Assembly: GCF_000271485.2 (NCBI RefSeq)
Contig: NZ_AKVN02000001.1
Span: 3,063,501-3,127,500, forward strand
Direction: 5' to 3'
DNA from: Pelosinus fermentans DSM 17108
Lineage (GTDB): Bacteria; Bacillota; Negativicutes; DSM-13327
Length of the DNA: 64,000 nt
Shown in pieces: positions 63,774 to 64,000 of the stretch. The position numbers and the translations under genes are program-made. Every line of letters begins with the position of its first letter. The first letter of the stretch is position 1. A model generated the notes under the pieces. The model did no database searches and was not told the origin of the DNA. It saw only the letters and a list, made by a program, of their open reading frames with translations.

Positions 63774-64000
63774 ATGAATACGAGCAATATTGAAATTTTA
63801 GGTATAACCCCTCAATCTGAGTTTCCAATTTGTCCTCCACATTATCCTTGCGCTCAAATTTGCCAAATAGATAAACTCTTTTTAGCTTGCCAGCATGATA
63901 TTCAAAAAATACTCAAAGTAATTGTAACAATTACGATTTCTTCATTTAAAATTATCAATACTCCCATTGGCAAAAAAGTAGTTGTACATGGTTTTAAGCA
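63774..64000 (+). CDS. SPOCS-domain (DUF3794) protein, 5' part
   Basis: 75 codons before the window end. ATG at 63774 with AAGGAGG upstream. I read MNTSNIEILGITP, a PICPPHYPCAQICQIDK segment with three Cys, then a hydrophobic strand KVIVTITISSFKIINTPIGKKVVVHGFK. The KVVVHG-K pattern is that of DUF3794/SPOCS domains, found in SipL and other spore-envelope proteins. The Cys-rich start is unusual. The rest lies outside the window. Confidence 0.7.
   Translation, partial: MNTSNIEILGITPQSEFPICPPHYPCAQICQIDKLFLACQHDIQKILKVIVTITISSFKIINTPIGKKVVVHGFK

Noticed and set aside
1-64000. CRISPR arrays, tRNA/rRNA genes, transposases, prophage
   Set aside because: None found on either strand: no regularly spaced long direct repeats, no cloverleaf or rRNA sequence, no mobile-element protein among the frames.

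Overview
The window looks like chromosome of an anaerobic, endospore-forming, AT-rich Firmicute, most likely a diderm Negativicute of the Sporomusa/Pelosinus type. This is inference from gene content: an alpha/beta small acid-soluble spore protein, a SPOCS-domain protein, DUF1657 and YmaF proteins, anaerobic respiration (NarG/NarK, AsrABC, NrfHA), a group-B-like [FeFe] hydrogenase with HydG, and a 5S/OadA-type carboxyltransferase. I see no rRNA, tRNA, CRISPR array, insertion sequence or phage gene.

Layout. 1-9.6 kb, mostly minus strand: a nitrate/sulfite-nitrite respiration block of narK-narG (cut by the window start), asrABC, a small membrane protein and a DUF438/hemerythrin/PAS protein. Three promoters here (narK, asrA, small ORF) share a palindrome of the form TAGGG-N4-CCCTA, placed at exactly the same distance from the same -35/-10 elements. 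The motif matches what is known of the staphylococcal NreC site. 9.7-27 kb: housekeeping genes (bioY with a BirA-type operator, tkt, sepF, typA, an MBL/beta-CASP hydrolase, murB, ylbF, an endonuclease IV-like protein, trmL, a sodium symporter), a type III polyketide synthase with its methyltransferase, a glutamate-synthase-like FMN protein, a YmaF protein and hydG.

27.1-36 kb: one long minus-strand block holding a heme-c sensor kinase, an OmpR-type regulator, ccmA-B-C-E-F and nrfH-nrfA. CcmE has C-x3-Y in place of the usual heme-binding H-x3-Y, and ccmG/ccmH are absent. That is the pattern of the reduced 'System I*' cytochrome c maturation pathway. Four 11-bp direct repeats lie between the regulator gene and ccmA and look like the regulator's binding array. 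The kinase itself carries a CxxCH heme motif, so its sensor would be built by the machinery it appears to control.

36-49.3 kb: a GDSL hydrolase with Fn3-like modules, a tyrosine-type T-box leader ahead of aroF-tyrA, an NlpC/P60 hydrolase, a UPF0173 hydrolase, an ABC-F ATPase flanked by two related inverted-repeat elements, nth/cyclophilin/GIY-YIG, ACT + UPF0210, a TrxB-like reductase and small Cys/His-rich proteins. 49.4-64 kb: a GAF/GGDEF diguanylate cyclase, an APC transporter, the [FeFe] hydrogenase, a 5S/OadA-like carboxyltransferase preceded by phased A-tracts, a nucleoside kinase, a PiT transporter with its DUF47 partner, an aminotransferase, asnS, the spore protein gene and the start of a SPOCS protein.

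Working together, NarK/NarG make nitrite, while NrfHA (and possibly AsrABC) can reduce it further. Two separate control circuits are visible: an NreC-type one for nar/asr and a heme-c two-component system for ccm/nrf.
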